From Streptomyces sp. ISL-96 (GTDB lineage: Bacteria > Actinomycetota > Actinomycetes > Streptomycetales > Streptomycetaceae): a DNA stretch of 64,000 nt. The notes under the pieces are model-generated. The model saw nothing but the letters and a program-made list of their open reading frames with translations, did no database searches and was not told the DNA's origin. Made by a program: the position numbers and the translations under genes. The stretch is from positions 36,517-100,516 of the forward strand of contig NZ_JAGGPA010000028.1 in assembly GCF_018614035.1 (NCBI RefSeq). The letters are read 5' to 3'. This document shows positions 52,231-60,377 of the stretch, piece after piece (within the stretch, counting starts at the first letter, position 1; each line of letters begins with the position of its first letter).

Positions 52231-54582
52231 CTACTTCCGCATGATGGCGGGCTCGTGCCGCCGCAGCAGTTTCGCGACGGCGTACCCGAAGACGGCCGAG
52301 AGCACCACCAGCATCCCCAGGTTGAGCAGCCACACGCCCGCGGAGTGTGCGAACAGCGGGTCCGCCGTCAGGTCGCCCGGAACGATCCTGCCCAGTTCGA
52401 CGGTCCCGGCCATCGCTGCCAGCGCCCACCGCGACGGGATGAGCCACGCCAGCTGCTCGACCCCGGCGACCCCGTCCAGCTTCAGCAGCGCGCCGCAGAA
52501 CACGACCTGGACGATGGCGAGGAGGACGAGCAGCGGCATCGTGACCTCCTCCTTGCGCACCAGCGCGGACACGAGGAGACCGAGCATCATCGCGGTGAAC
52601 GACAGCATCGCCACGGCCACGGTGATTTCGGCCAGCGGCGGCATGAGCACCCCTTCGCCGCCCGGTGCGTTCAGGTCCACGCCGACCAGCGCCACCAGGG
52701 TCAGGACGACGGCCTGGAGGACCGTGATGGTGCCCAGGACCACCACCTTGGACATCAGGTACGCCGATCTGGAGAGCCCGACCGCACGCTCCCGCTGGTA
52801 GATCACCCGTTCCTTGACCAGCTCACGCACCGCGTTGGCGGCGCCGGTCAGCACACCGCCCACACACAGGATGAGCAGGGCGTTCATCGCGGTTTCCTGC
52901 GTCAGTCTGGAGCCGGCGAGGGCGCGGGCCATCGCGCCCATGACGAACGGCAGGGCGATCATGATCGCCAGGAAGGTCCGGTCGGCGCTCAGCGAGGCCG
53001 CGTACCGCCGCACCAGCGTCCTCAGCTGCGCACCCCAGCTCCGGGTCCGCGGTGGCGGCGGCGTGACGACCTCCGGCGCCGAGGCCTGCGGCAGGAGCGG
53101 CTGCGCGGTGGCGTTCGCGACGTACTGCCGGTGGAAGGGCGAGCTGAGGTACTGCCCCGCCCAGTCGCGTTCGCGGTCGTTCTCGAAGGCCTCGAACGCC
53201 TCCGGCCACTGCTCGAACCCGAAGAAGGCGAGCGCGTCCTCGGGCGGCCCGTAGTAGGCGGTCTTCCCGCCGGGCGCCAGCATCAGCAGCCGGTCGCACA
53301 CATCCAGGCTCAGCACGCTGTGCGTGACGACGATGACCGTACGGCCGTCGTCGGCGAGGCCGCGCAGCATGTGCATGACGGAGCGGTCCATGCCGGGGTC
53401 GAGCCCGGAGGTCGGCTCGTCGAGGAAGAGCAGCGACGGCTTCGTCATCAGCTCCAGGGCCACGCTGACCCGCTTGCGCTGGCCGCCGGACAGGCTGTGG
53501 ATCGGCTGTGAGGCGCGCTGTTCAAGGCCCAGCTCGCGGATGACCTCGGTGACCCGCTCCCGCCGTTCGCTCTTCGCGGTGTCCTCGGGGAAGCGCAGCT
53601 CGGCGGCGTAGCCCAGGGCCCGGCGCACGGTCAGCTGCGCGTGCAGGATGTCGTCCTGCGGTACGAGACCGATGCGCTGGCGCAGCTCGGCGTAGTCCCG
53701 GTACAGGTCACGGCCGTCGTACAGGACCGTGCCGTGGTCGGCGGGCCGCAGCCCGGTCAGCGCGTTCAGCAGGGTCGACTTGCCCGCTCCGCTCGGCCCC
53801 ACGACCGCGAGCAGGCACTTCTCGCCGACGGGGAAGGACACATGGTCGAGGAGCGTCTTGCGGCCCTTGTCGACCGAGACCGTCAGGTCCTGTACGTCGA
53901 GCGAGACCTCGCCCGTGTCGACGAACTCCTGGAGTGTGTCGCCGACCAGGCAGAACGCGGAGTGTCCGATGCCGACGATGTCACCGGGGGAGACCCGGGC
54001 GACAGTGACGGGCTGGCCGTTGAGGAAGGTCCCGTTGTGACTGCCGAGGTCGGCGATCTCGTACGTACCGTCGGGATGAGCCCGCAGCTCGGCGTGTCTG
54101 CGCGAGACGATCAGGTCGTCGACGACGAGGTCGTTGTCGGCGGCTCGGCCGATGCGTACGGTCCGGGCCGGCAGCGGCCGTACGGTGGTCGGCTGCCGGA
54201 AGGTGCCGGTGGCCGACGGCATCGAGACGGCGGACGGGCGCTCGGGCGCGGAGGGCGGGGGCTCGCGTCCCAGGAGAACCGCGCGGGGCCCGTCGGCGGG
54301 GCTTCCGAAGCGGATGACGCTGCCGGGGCCTACATCCCACTCGTGGATCCGTCTGCCTTCGGCGTACGTGCCGTTGGTGCTGTGCTCGTCCTCCAGCGTC
54401 CAGTGGTCCGCCTCGGGGCGCAGCACCGCGTGATGCCACGACACGCGGGCGTCGTCGATGACTATGTCACTCGTAGGGTCGCGCCCGACGTGGTAGTCCC
54501 GGCTCGGGCTGATCAGCGTGGAGCCCGCCTCAGTTTCGAGGACGAGCTCGGGCGGAGTCGGCGCGACAGGCGACTTTCCCAT
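52231..54582 (-). CDS. double-FHA ABC transporter (Rv1747-like), ABC-2 type
   Basis: This 783-residue fusion protein has FHA domain 1 (about 20-105: HVGRDPTSDIVID, S48, H51, STNGTY), a linker with QPTTVRPLP (T132/T133) and FHA domain 2 (about 140-215: RIGRAADND, S160, H163, GSHNGTFLN). Then come an ABCG-like ATPase (Walker A GPSGAGKST 262-270, signature LSGGQRKRVSVAL, Walker B LLFLDEPTSGLD) and a C-terminal block of six or seven membrane helices. Order and length match mycobacterial Rv1747, an exporter whose FHA domains bind phosphorylated Thr of its linker or kinase PknF. The substrate is unknown here. It is first in an operon with the Thr-repeat protein and kinase. Confidence 0.93.
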   Translation of the reverse strand: MGKSPVAPTPPELVLETEAGSTLISPSRDYHVGRDPTSDIVIDDARVSWHHAVLRPEADHWTLEDEHSTNGTYAEGRRIHEWDVGPGSVIRFGSPADGPRAVLLGREPPPSAPERPSAVSMPSATGTFRQPTTVRPLPARTVRIGRAADNDLVVDDLIVSRRHAELRAHPDGTYEIADLGSHNGTFLNGQPVTVARVSPGDIVGIGHSAFCLVGDTLQEFVDTGEVSLDVQDLTVSVDKGRKTLLDHVSFPVGEKCLLAVVGPSGAGKSTLLNALTGLRPADHGTVLYDGRDLYRDYAELRQRIGLVPQDDILHAQLTVRRALGYAAELRFPEDTAKSERRERVTEVIRELGLEQRASQPIHSLSGGQRKRVSVALELMTKPSLLFLDEPTSGLDPGMDRSVMHMLRGLADDGRTVIVVTHSVLSLDVCDRLLMLAPGGKTAYYGPPEDALAFFGFEQWPEAFEAFENDRERDWAGQYLSSPFHRQYVANATAQPLLPQASAPEVVTPPPPRTRSWGAQLRTLVRRYAASLSADRTFLAIMIALPFVMGAMARALAGSRLTQETAMNALLILCVGGVLTGAANAVRELVKERVIYQRERAVGLSRSAYLMSKVVVLGTITVLQAVVLTLVALVGVDLNAPGGEGVLMPPLAEITVAVAMLSFTAMMLGLLVSALVRKEEVTMPLLVLLAIVQVVFCGALLKLDGVAGVEQLAWLIPSRWALAAMAGTVELGRIVPGDLTADPLFAHSAGVWLLNLGMLVVLSAVFGYAVAKLLRRHEPAIMRK

Positions 54583-54627
54583 GTTCGAATTCTATCTTTT
54601 CGTCCTGATTTCTGCCCGCCAGACGGG

Positions 54628-54660
54628 CTGGGCCCCGGCCGTGTACCGGCCGGGGCCCAG
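54628..54660 (-). terminator. terminator after SPW protein gene
   Basis: A perfect 14-base-pair stem (54628-54641 with 54647-54660) has a 5-base loop and lies 24 bases beyond the SPW stop. It separates that gene from the FHA-transporter operon. Confidence 0.8.
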
Positions 54661-54683
54661 GGGTGGGTTCGGGCTGCGGAGCA

Positions 54684-55169
54684 TCAGCCCATCGGGCCGG
54701 CGTCCGCGGACCGACGGCCACGGCCGCGACCACGGGCGGCGTCGGCTCGGTCGGAGACACCGGCGTTCATGGCTGCCATGGCCAGGCCGAGTAGCAGTGC
54801 CACGCCTCCGACGATCACATTGTTGACGATGCTGCGAGTGGTGTCGACATTGCCTGACACGACCCATGGAGCGACGATCGTCCATGCGCCGATGGCGGTG
54901 GCGGCCCATGCCATGGCGTGAGTCCGCTCGTACGCCGAGCCGAACCCGCCCATACACAGGGCGTAGGCAACACCGGTGATCAGGTTGCAGACGGCCAGGG
55001 TGGTGAGGCCGTTGAACCCGACGATCCACGGAGACGCCGCGAGGAACACACCCGTCAGGATGGCGAGTGTCTCGATCGCCTGGGCGCGGGGAGTGGTGGT
55101 CGCCCGCTCGAACCGGGAACGCATCTCGGCGACGTCGGGGTGTTGCTCAATGCTGGGATGAGTGGTCAT
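54684..55169 (-). CDS. SPW repeat membrane protein
   Basis: This 161-residue protein has four membrane helices with the paired SPW-type motifs ASPWIVGF (first repeat) and VAPWVVSG (second repeat, degenerate). An acidic N-terminus (about 1-30) and an Arg/Gly-rich C-terminus (RGRGRGRRS) flank the helices, both probably cytoplasmic. The function of the SPW family is unknown. The ATG at 55169 follows GGGAGG. Confidence 0.85.
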   Translation of the reverse strand: MTTHPSIEQHPDVAEMRSRFERATTTPRAQAIETLAILTGVFLAASPWIVGFNGLTTLAVCNLITGVAYALCMGGFGSAYERTHAMAWAATAIGAWTIVAPWVVSGNVDTTRSIVNNVIVGGVALLLGLAMAAMNAGVSDRADAARGRGRGRRSADAGPMG

Positions 55170-55289
55170 GACCGGCTGCCTCCCATAGAAGCCTTTATCC
55201 TGCCTTTACCCCCACATATAACGCTCAATCGGCCATTCCGGTCAACGGGTCGGCGAGGTGGGATCGGGGCTCTGGCTACGCTGGGGTCC

Positions 55290-56015
55290 GTGTTCACCTC
55301 CCAGGGACCCACCTTCCGCGAACTGACCGTGCAGGCTCTCTCCTCCATCGAGCGGGGCTATGACCTGCTGGCCCCGAAGTTCGACCACACCCCCTTCCGC
55401 ACCTCCGACCGGTTCCTGGACGCGGTCGCCGGCGCTCTGGCCCCGCTCGGCCCCTTCGACGCGGGGCTCGACGTCTGCTGCGGCACGGGGGCGGGGACGC
55501 GCATGCTGCGCCCGCTGTGCCGGGAGCGCGTCACCGGGGCCGACTTCAGTGCCGGGATGCTGGCCGCCGCCCGGGAAGCGTCCGACGACGGCGAAACGCC
55601 CGCTGTGGAGTGGGTGCGGGCCGACGCACGCGCCCTGCCCTTCCGTCAGGAATTCGATCTGGCGGTGAGCTTCGGGGCGTTCGGGCATTTTCTGCCCGCC
55701 GAGCGGCCCGTGCTGTTCGCCGGAGTCCACCGGGCGCTGCGGCCCGGCGGGCTCTTCGCCTTCCCCATCGGCGCGCCGCAGCGCATCGGTTCGCGGCCGT
55801 ACTGGACGCTGCTCGGCTTCGACGCCGTCATGCGCGTACGCAACGCGCTGTGGCGGCCGCGATTCGTCATGTACTACCGGACGTTCCCGCTGAGTGGCGT
55901 GCGGGACGACCTGATCAGGGCCGGATTCACGGTGCGGCTGCAGCCCCTGGAGGAGTTCGGCCGCCGCGGCGACGGAAGCCCCAACTGCCGCCTGGTAGTG
56001 GCCCGGAAGGCGTGA
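55290..56015 (+). CDS. class I SAM-dependent methyltransferase
   Basis: This 241-residue protein has the SAM-binding motif LDVCCGTGAGTR at about residues 54-65, GADFSAGMLAAA (motif II) and VSFGAFGHF (motif IV), then LRPGGLFAFPI. The second half has MYYRTFPLSGVRDDLI and ends RLVVARKA. Substrate unknown. The GTG start was chosen because the fold begins shortly after it; the longer open frame would run antisense through the SPW gene. It is convergent with the transglycosylase-like gene. Confidence 0.85.
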   Translation: MFTSQGPTFRELTVQALSSIERGYDLLAPKFDHTPFRTSDRFLDAVAGALAPLGPFDAGLDVCCGTGAGTRMLRPLCRERVTGADFSAGMLAAAREASDDGETPAVEWVRADARALPFRQEFDLAVSFGAFGHFLPAERPVLFAGVHRALRPGGLFAFPIGAPQRIGSRPYWTLLGFDAVMRVRNALWRPRFVMYYRTFPLSGVRDDLIRAGFTVRLQPLEEFGRRGDGSPNCRLVVARKA

Positions 56016-56034
56016 GTGGCCAGGGGCCGGCAGC

Positions 56035-56475
56035 TCAGTAGCCCTTGGGTGGCCGGCTCGGGTCGGCCTGCTGGACCCGCTCCGCGAAGTTCGACCCGGA
56101 CCGGTTGACGCCGTACCGCGCGCGTACGTAATTGATCGTGGCGCACATGCAGGCCACCACGTCGTAGGGCGTGGTGGCCGTGCCCTCCTGGTGGTACTCG
56201 GCGAAGGTCGGCGGGATGCACTGCGTGGCGCCGCGCGAGCAGTTCTGCGGGTGCCCGTCGGCCATGACCGGGCCGTGCGCGTTGGAATCTGTGGTGTTCA
56301 CCCGCCAGCGCGGGTGGTTGGACGCGGACTCGCGCAGCGCGATCGTGACCAGCGCGGGCACGCCGTACTCCGGGTCCATGCCGGTCAGTTCACAGGCCCG
56401 CTGCGCGTACGTACGCATGGCGGACTCGCCGGATTCGTCGTCAGGATCCTGATAGGTGACTTCAGACAGCTCCAT
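56035..56475 (-). CDS. lytic transglycosylase-like (SLT-fold) protein without signal peptide
   Basis: This 146-residue protein has the soluble-lytic-transglycosylase-like pattern: IALRESASNHPRW with the candidate catalytic Glu, then HGPVMADGHPQNCSRGATQCIPPTFAEYH in the position of the usual 'GLMQ...PTF' core, and ATINYVRARYGV at the end of the domain. No signal peptide or membrane segment is present. This is unusual for a peptidoglycan enzyme and recalls phage tail-associated transglycosylases. It lies upstream of, and divergent from, the peptide precursor gene. Confidence 0.65.
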   Translation of the reverse strand: MELSEVTYQDPDDESGESAMRTYAQRACELTGMDPEYGVPALVTIALRESASNHPRWRVNTTDSNAHGPVMADGHPQNCSRGATQCIPPTFAEYHQEGTATTPYDVVACMCATINYVRARYGVNRSGSNFAERVQQADPSRPPKGY

Positions 56476-56899
56476 GCCGGTTTCCTACCCATGTCGCTGA
56501 TGACCTAGACGGACCACATATGGCGAAGTGGCTTTGTGTAATGACTGTGTTACACCAGCGAATCTACACATCGAATACGCACGCGGCACACCATCTCCCA
56601 ACAGGTCCGCCGGTTCTGACCTGCGGATACGCCCCTCTGAACGGGAATGTCCTATTCGGTGTCACCGCAGCCGCCGGGCGCTCGCCATTCACGTCGGGCG
56701 ATCCCGTGAAGATGCTGTCACCAAGTCATGAACGGACGTGCACGCCACGGTAATTCCGCGCAGTGATGAGCAGGGCCGGGCAATGACTTGATTGGCTGTC
56801 CAACGCGCATACGTGCTTTGATCCTTCGCACTGGAGGCCTATCCGTCAGGGGCGGTCCCCGGTTATTTCGAAATATCCACGCGAAGGGAAACTCGCAAC
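56476..56899. other. AT-richer intergenic region upstream of peptide precursor
   Basis: This 424-base stretch is less GC-rich than the rest of the window and has no supported gene. It contains an inverted repeat (56536-56555) and a possible promoter, TTGATT (56788-56793) with TACGTG 16 bases later. It should hold the control region of the export operon. Confidence 0.5.
56536..56555. promoter_or_regulatory. inverted repeat GTGTAA-N8-TTACAC
   Basis: The perfect 6-base arms with 8 bases between form a dyad of typical dimeric-regulator size, 60 bases upstream of the transglycosylase-like gene start and 345 bases before the precursor gene. Regulator unknown. Confidence 0.35.
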
Positions 56900-57124
56900 A
56901 TGAACTTCTCCCAGGTAGCGACCCAGGAAATCTCCGACAACGACCTGGACAACGTGTCCGGCGGCCTCCTCGGCGGCGTGGTCGGCAACGCCACCGGCGT
57001 CCTGAACTCCGTCGTCCCCGTCTCGGGCATCGCGGGCTCCGCCATCGGCACCGTCGAGGGCGCCACCGGCCTCAACACGGGCGCCGTCACCGGCCTCGCC
57101 ACCGCCACGGTCGCCGGCGTCTGA
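56900..57124 (+). CDS. double-glycine precursor peptide with Cys-free glycine-zipper core
   Basis: This 74-residue peptide has a 22-residue leader with the double-glycine pattern EISDNDLDNVSGG. Cleavage after G22 would free a 52-residue core with 12 Gly, many Val, Ala and Thr, one charged residue (E53) and no Cys. Gly lies every four residues in three runs: 25-29-33, 46-50-54 and 57-61-65 (GxxxGxxxG). This suggests membrane-active helices like those of two-peptide or class IId bacteriocins. No lanthionine, YcaO or other modification enzyme gene is in the window. Genes for a membrane-fusion protein and two NHLM/NHLP ABC exporters follow, so it is the likely cargo. A gene-calling label of lantipeptide would be unsupported. 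Confidence 0.8.
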   Translation: MNFSQVATQEISDNDLDNVSGGLLGGVVGNATGVLNSVVPVSGIAGSAIGTVEGATGLNTGAVTGLATATVAGV

Positions 57125-57208
57125 TCCCTCCTGTGCCGGTGAGCGGCACGGGACATCAGCAGTGACTTACGGCCCGTCGGCCACCCCTCCTTGCCGACAG
57201 GCCCGGTC

Positions 57209-57244
57209 GTACGCCCCCGGATCCACCCAGGGTCCGGGGCGTAC
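57209..57244 (+). terminator. hairpin between precursor and exporter genes
   Basis: The arms 57209-57220 and 57234-57244 pair (11 base pairs with one bulged C). The hairpin lies 85 bases after the precursor stop and 49 bases before the fusion protein gene. It may partly terminate transcription, so the peptide would be made in excess of its exporter. Confidence 0.5.
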
Positions 57245-57293
57245 GGCCGTCCGGAAATACCTGACAGCCCATTGCAGTTGAGGGAAGAGTGTC

Positions 57294-58100
57294 GTGCAGT
57301 TTCGCCAACAGGCGCTTTCCAAGCTGCAATCGCCCGAAGAAATCGATCTGCCGGTGCGATTCGCCCGGCCGCAGGGCCTGCTTGTTCTGATCGTCACGAT
57401 CATCGTCATGGCCGCCTCGGCCGTCTGGGCCGTGGCCGGCACCGTGTCGTCCACACTCGGCGCCCCCGGAATCCTCACCCACGCCCAGGGCAGTTACGTC
57501 CTGCAGAGCCCCGTCGCCGGCCAGGTCACCGCCGTACTCGCCCAGGAAGGCGAGCGCGTTGCCGCCAACGCCCCCCTCCTCAAGGTCCGTACCGCGCAGG
57601 GGGACGCCGTCGTACGCACGATCGCCGCGGGCCGGCTGACGACGCTCGTCGCCGCCATCGGCTCCGTCGTGACCACCGGGGCGGATGTGGCGGCAGTGGA
57701 ACGGGTGCAGAACGCGGACGACCCCCTGATGGCGACGCTGTACGTACCGGCCGAGCGCGGGTCCACGGTGCCCGTCGGCGCCAAGGTGGACCTGACCGTC
57801 CAGTCCGTCGCGACGCAGCAGTACGGCGTACTGCGCGGCCGGGTCAAGTCCGTCGGCAGGACCGCCCAGACCCAGCAGCGCATCACCGCCTATCTCGGCA
57901 GCAGCCAGCTCGGCGAGGAGTTCTCGAAGCAGGGCCAGCCCGTGTCCGTACTCGTCGAGCTGGACCGCTCGGACGCCTCCAAGTCCGGCTACTCCTGGTC
58001 CACGTCGGGCGGGCCGCCGTACGCCGTCGAGTCCATGACCCTCGCCTCCGGCGCCATCCACCTCGCCGAGCAGCATCCGATCGATTGGCTGCTTCCGTGA
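57294..58100 (+). CDS. NHLM-type membrane fusion (HlyD-like) protein
   Basis: This 268-residue protein has a short cytoplasmic tail (QFRQQALSKLQSPEEIDL), one membrane helix (about 30-52) and an extracytoplasmic part with two biotinyl/lipoyl-like halves (GSYVLQSPVAGQVTAVLAQEGERV and AAGRLTTLVAAIGSVVTTG). This is the form found beside NHLM bacteriocin exporters. GAGGGAAGAG precedes the GTG. It overlaps the peptidase-exporter gene by four bases. In Gram-positive organisms it may guide the peptide through the wall. Confidence 0.88.
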   Translation: MQFRQQALSKLQSPEEIDLPVRFARPQGLLVLIVTIIVMAASAVWAVAGTVSSTLGAPGILTHAQGSYVLQSPVAGQVTAVLAQEGERVAANAPLLKVRTAQGDAVVRTIAAGRLTTLVAAIGSVVTTGADVAAVERVQNADDPLMATLYVPAERGSTVPVGAKVDLTVQSVATQQYGVLRGRVKSVGRTAQTQQRITAYLGSSQLGEEFSKQGQPVSVLVELDRSDASKSGYSWSTSGGPPYAVESMTLASGAIHLAEQHPIDWLLP

Positions 58101-60373
58101 CCGCACCGAACAATTCCGCGGCCCCGCCGCAGCAGCAGTTGCCGCCGGCGGGCCGCCGCAGGCACCGCCCCGAGGCTCCGGCGGGCGGGCGCCGCCGTGC
58201 GAAGCCCGTACAGGTCAAGAAGCGCAAGGCCGTCCGTACGCCCACGGTCCTCCAGATGGAGGCGGTGGAGTGCGGCGCCGCCGCGCTGGCCATGGTCCTC
58301 GCCCACTACGGCCGCCATGTGCCCCTCGAAGAGCTCCGCATCGCCTGCGGGGTCTCGCGCGACGGCTCGCGGGCCAGCAACCTGCTCAAGGCGGCCCGTA
58401 GTTACGGTCTGCAGGCCAAGGGCATGCAGATGGAGGCGACGGCGCTCGCCGAGGTCCAGGCGCCCGCCATTCTCTTCTGGGAGTTCAACCACTACGTCGT
58501 CTATGACGGCATGGGACGCCGCTTCGGGCGCAGGGGCTTCCACATCAACGACCCCGACAAGGGCCGCCGTTTCGTGCCGACGGAAGACTTCGACACCAGC
58601 TTCACCGGAGTCGTCCTCGTCTTCGAACCCTCCGCATCCTTCCGCCGCGGCGGCCGCAAACCGGGCGTCATGAGCGCCGTCCCCGCACGCATGCGCGGGA
58701 CCACCGGCACGCTGCTCGCCGCGCTGCTCGCCAGCCTGCTGCTGGTCGCCGTCGGCGCGACGGTGCCCGCGCTGAGCCGTACGTACATCGACATGTTCCT
58801 CATCGGCCAGCAGACATCCATGCTGGGGCCGCTCTTCGCGTCGATGGCCGCGATGGTGGCGCTCACCGCCGTGCTGACCGGTCTGCAACAGGCGAACCTG
58901 CTGCGCGGCCGCATCATCTCCTCCACGCTCAGCAGCGCCCGGTTCCTTCGCCACCTGCTGCGACTGCCCGTCACCTTCTTCGCGCAGCGCAGCCCGGCCG
59001 ACCTCGTCCAGCGCCTCCAGTCCAACGACGCGGTGGCCGAGACGCTGGCGCGCGACCTCGCGGCGGCGGGGGTCGACGGGGTGGTCGTGATCCTCTACGC
59101 CTTCCTGATGTGGTCGTACGACCCCCAGCTGACGTTCGTCGGAGTGATCGTCGCGCTGCTCAATGTGGTCGCGATGCGCATCGTCATCCGGCTGCGGGCC
59201 ACACACACGCAGAAGCTGCGCGCGGACAGCGCCCGGCTGACCAACACGTCGTACACCGGCCTTCAGCTGATCGAGACGATGAAGGCCACGGGCGGCGAGA
59301 ACGGGTTCTTCCGCCGCTGGGCGGGCCAGCACGCGACCACGCTCGACGTGCAGCAGCGGCTCGGCGTACCGAGCGCGTTCCTGGCCGTTGTCGCGCCCAC
59401 GCTCGCGACGCTCAACAGCGCGCTCATCCTGTGGATCGGCGGACTGCGGGCCGTGGAGGGGCACATCTCGATCGGTCTGCTCGTCGCCTTCCAGGCGCTC
59501 GTGGCGCGCTTCACCGCGCCCATCAGCCGCCTCAACGGCGTCGCGGGCCGTATCCAGGACTTCGCCGCCGATGTCGCCAGGCTCAAGGACGTCGAGAGCT
59601 TCCCGGTCGATGTCCTGTACTCGCGGCGCGAGCCGGACGAGTCCACGCGCAGGCTCAAGGGCCATGTGACGCTCGAAGAGATCACCTTCGGCTACAGCCC
59701 GCTCGACAAGCCGCTGCTCACCGGCTTCTCGCTGGCCGTCGGACCCGGCCAGCAGGTGGCCCTCGTCGGCGGGTCGGGCAGCGGCAAGTCGACCGTGTCG
59801 CGGCTGATCTCAGGGCTTTACACCCCCTGGGAGGGGACGATCCGTATCGACGGACAGCGCCTGGAGGACATCTCCCGCAGCGCGCTGGCCGCCTCGGTCT
59901 CCTTCGTCGACCAGGACATCTTCCTCTTCGAGGGCACGGTCCGGGACAACGTGGCGCTGTGGGACCCCTCGATACCGGACGAGGCCGTCGTCGCCGCCCT
60001 CCAGGACGCCGCCCTGTACGACGTGATCGCGCGGCGCCCCGACGGCATCCACAGCCGCGTAGAACAGGACGGCCGCAACTTCTCCGGCGGCCAGCGGCAG
60101 CGGCTGGAGATCGCCCGCGCGCTGGTCAGGCGGCCGAGCGTCCTCGTACTCGACGAGGTGACGAGCGCACTCGACGCCGAGACCGAGCGGATCATCATCG
60201 ACAATCTGCGGCGGCGCGGCTGCGCGTGCGTCGTCATCGCCCACCGGCTGAGCACGGTGCGCGACAGCGACGAGATCGTCGTACTCGACCACGGCACGGT
60301 CGTCGAACGCGGCCGCCACGAAGAGCTGGTCGCCGCCGGCGGAGCGTACGCCGAGCTGGTCAAGGAGCACTGA
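58097..60373 (+). CDS. NHLP-type C39 peptidase/ABC exporter
   Basis: This 758-residue exporter has a basic disordered N-terminus (about 20-46) and a C39 peptidase domain with Q53 and C59 in QMEAVECGAAAL, H132 in FNHYVVYDG and D152 in INDPDKG, so all catalytic residues are present. Six membrane helices (about 190-470) and an ATPase with GGSGSGKSTVSRL and FSGGQRQRLEIARAL follow. It should cleave the precursor at the double glycine and export the core. The GTG start overlaps the fusion protein stop. Confidence 0.95.
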   Translation: MTAPNNSAAPPQQQLPPAGRRRHRPEAPAGGRRRAKPVQVKKRKAVRTPTVLQMEAVECGAAALAMVLAHYGRHVPLEELRIACGVSRDGSRASNLLKAARSYGLQAKGMQMEATALAEVQAPAILFWEFNHYVVYDGMGRRFGRRGFHINDPDKGRRFVPTEDFDTSFTGVVLVFEPSASFRRGGRKPGVMSAVPARMRGTTGTLLAALLASLLLVAVGATVPALSRTYIDMFLIGQQTSMLGPLFASMAAMVALTAVLTGLQQANLLRGRIISSTLSSARFLRHLLRLPVTFFAQRSPADLVQRLQSNDAVAETLARDLAAAGVDGVVVILYAFLMWSYDPQLTFVGVIVALLNVVAMRIVIRLRATHTQKLRADSARLTNTSYTGLQLIETMKATGGENGFFRRWAGQHATTLDVQQRLGVPSAFLAVVAPTLATLNSALILWIGGLRAVEGHISIGLLVAFQALVARFTAPISRLNGVAGRIQDFAADVARLKDVESFPVDVLYSRREPDESTRRLKGHVTLEEITFGYSPLDKPLLTGFSLAVGPGQQVALVGGSGSGKSTVSRLISGLYTPWEGTIRIDGQRLEDISRSALAASVSFVDQDIFLFEGTVRDNVALWDPSIPDEAVVAALQDAALYDVIARRPDGIHSRVEQDGRNFSGGQRQRLEIARALVRRPSVLVLDEVTSALDAETERIIIDNLRRRGCACVVIAHRLSTVRDSDEIVVLDHGTVVERGRHEELVAAGGAYAELVKEH

Positions 60374-60377
60374 CACC

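Noticed and set aside
56900..57124. Reading the precursor as a lanthipeptide
   Set aside because: The core has no Cys and no lanthionine synthetase gene is nearby, so thioether rings cannot form.
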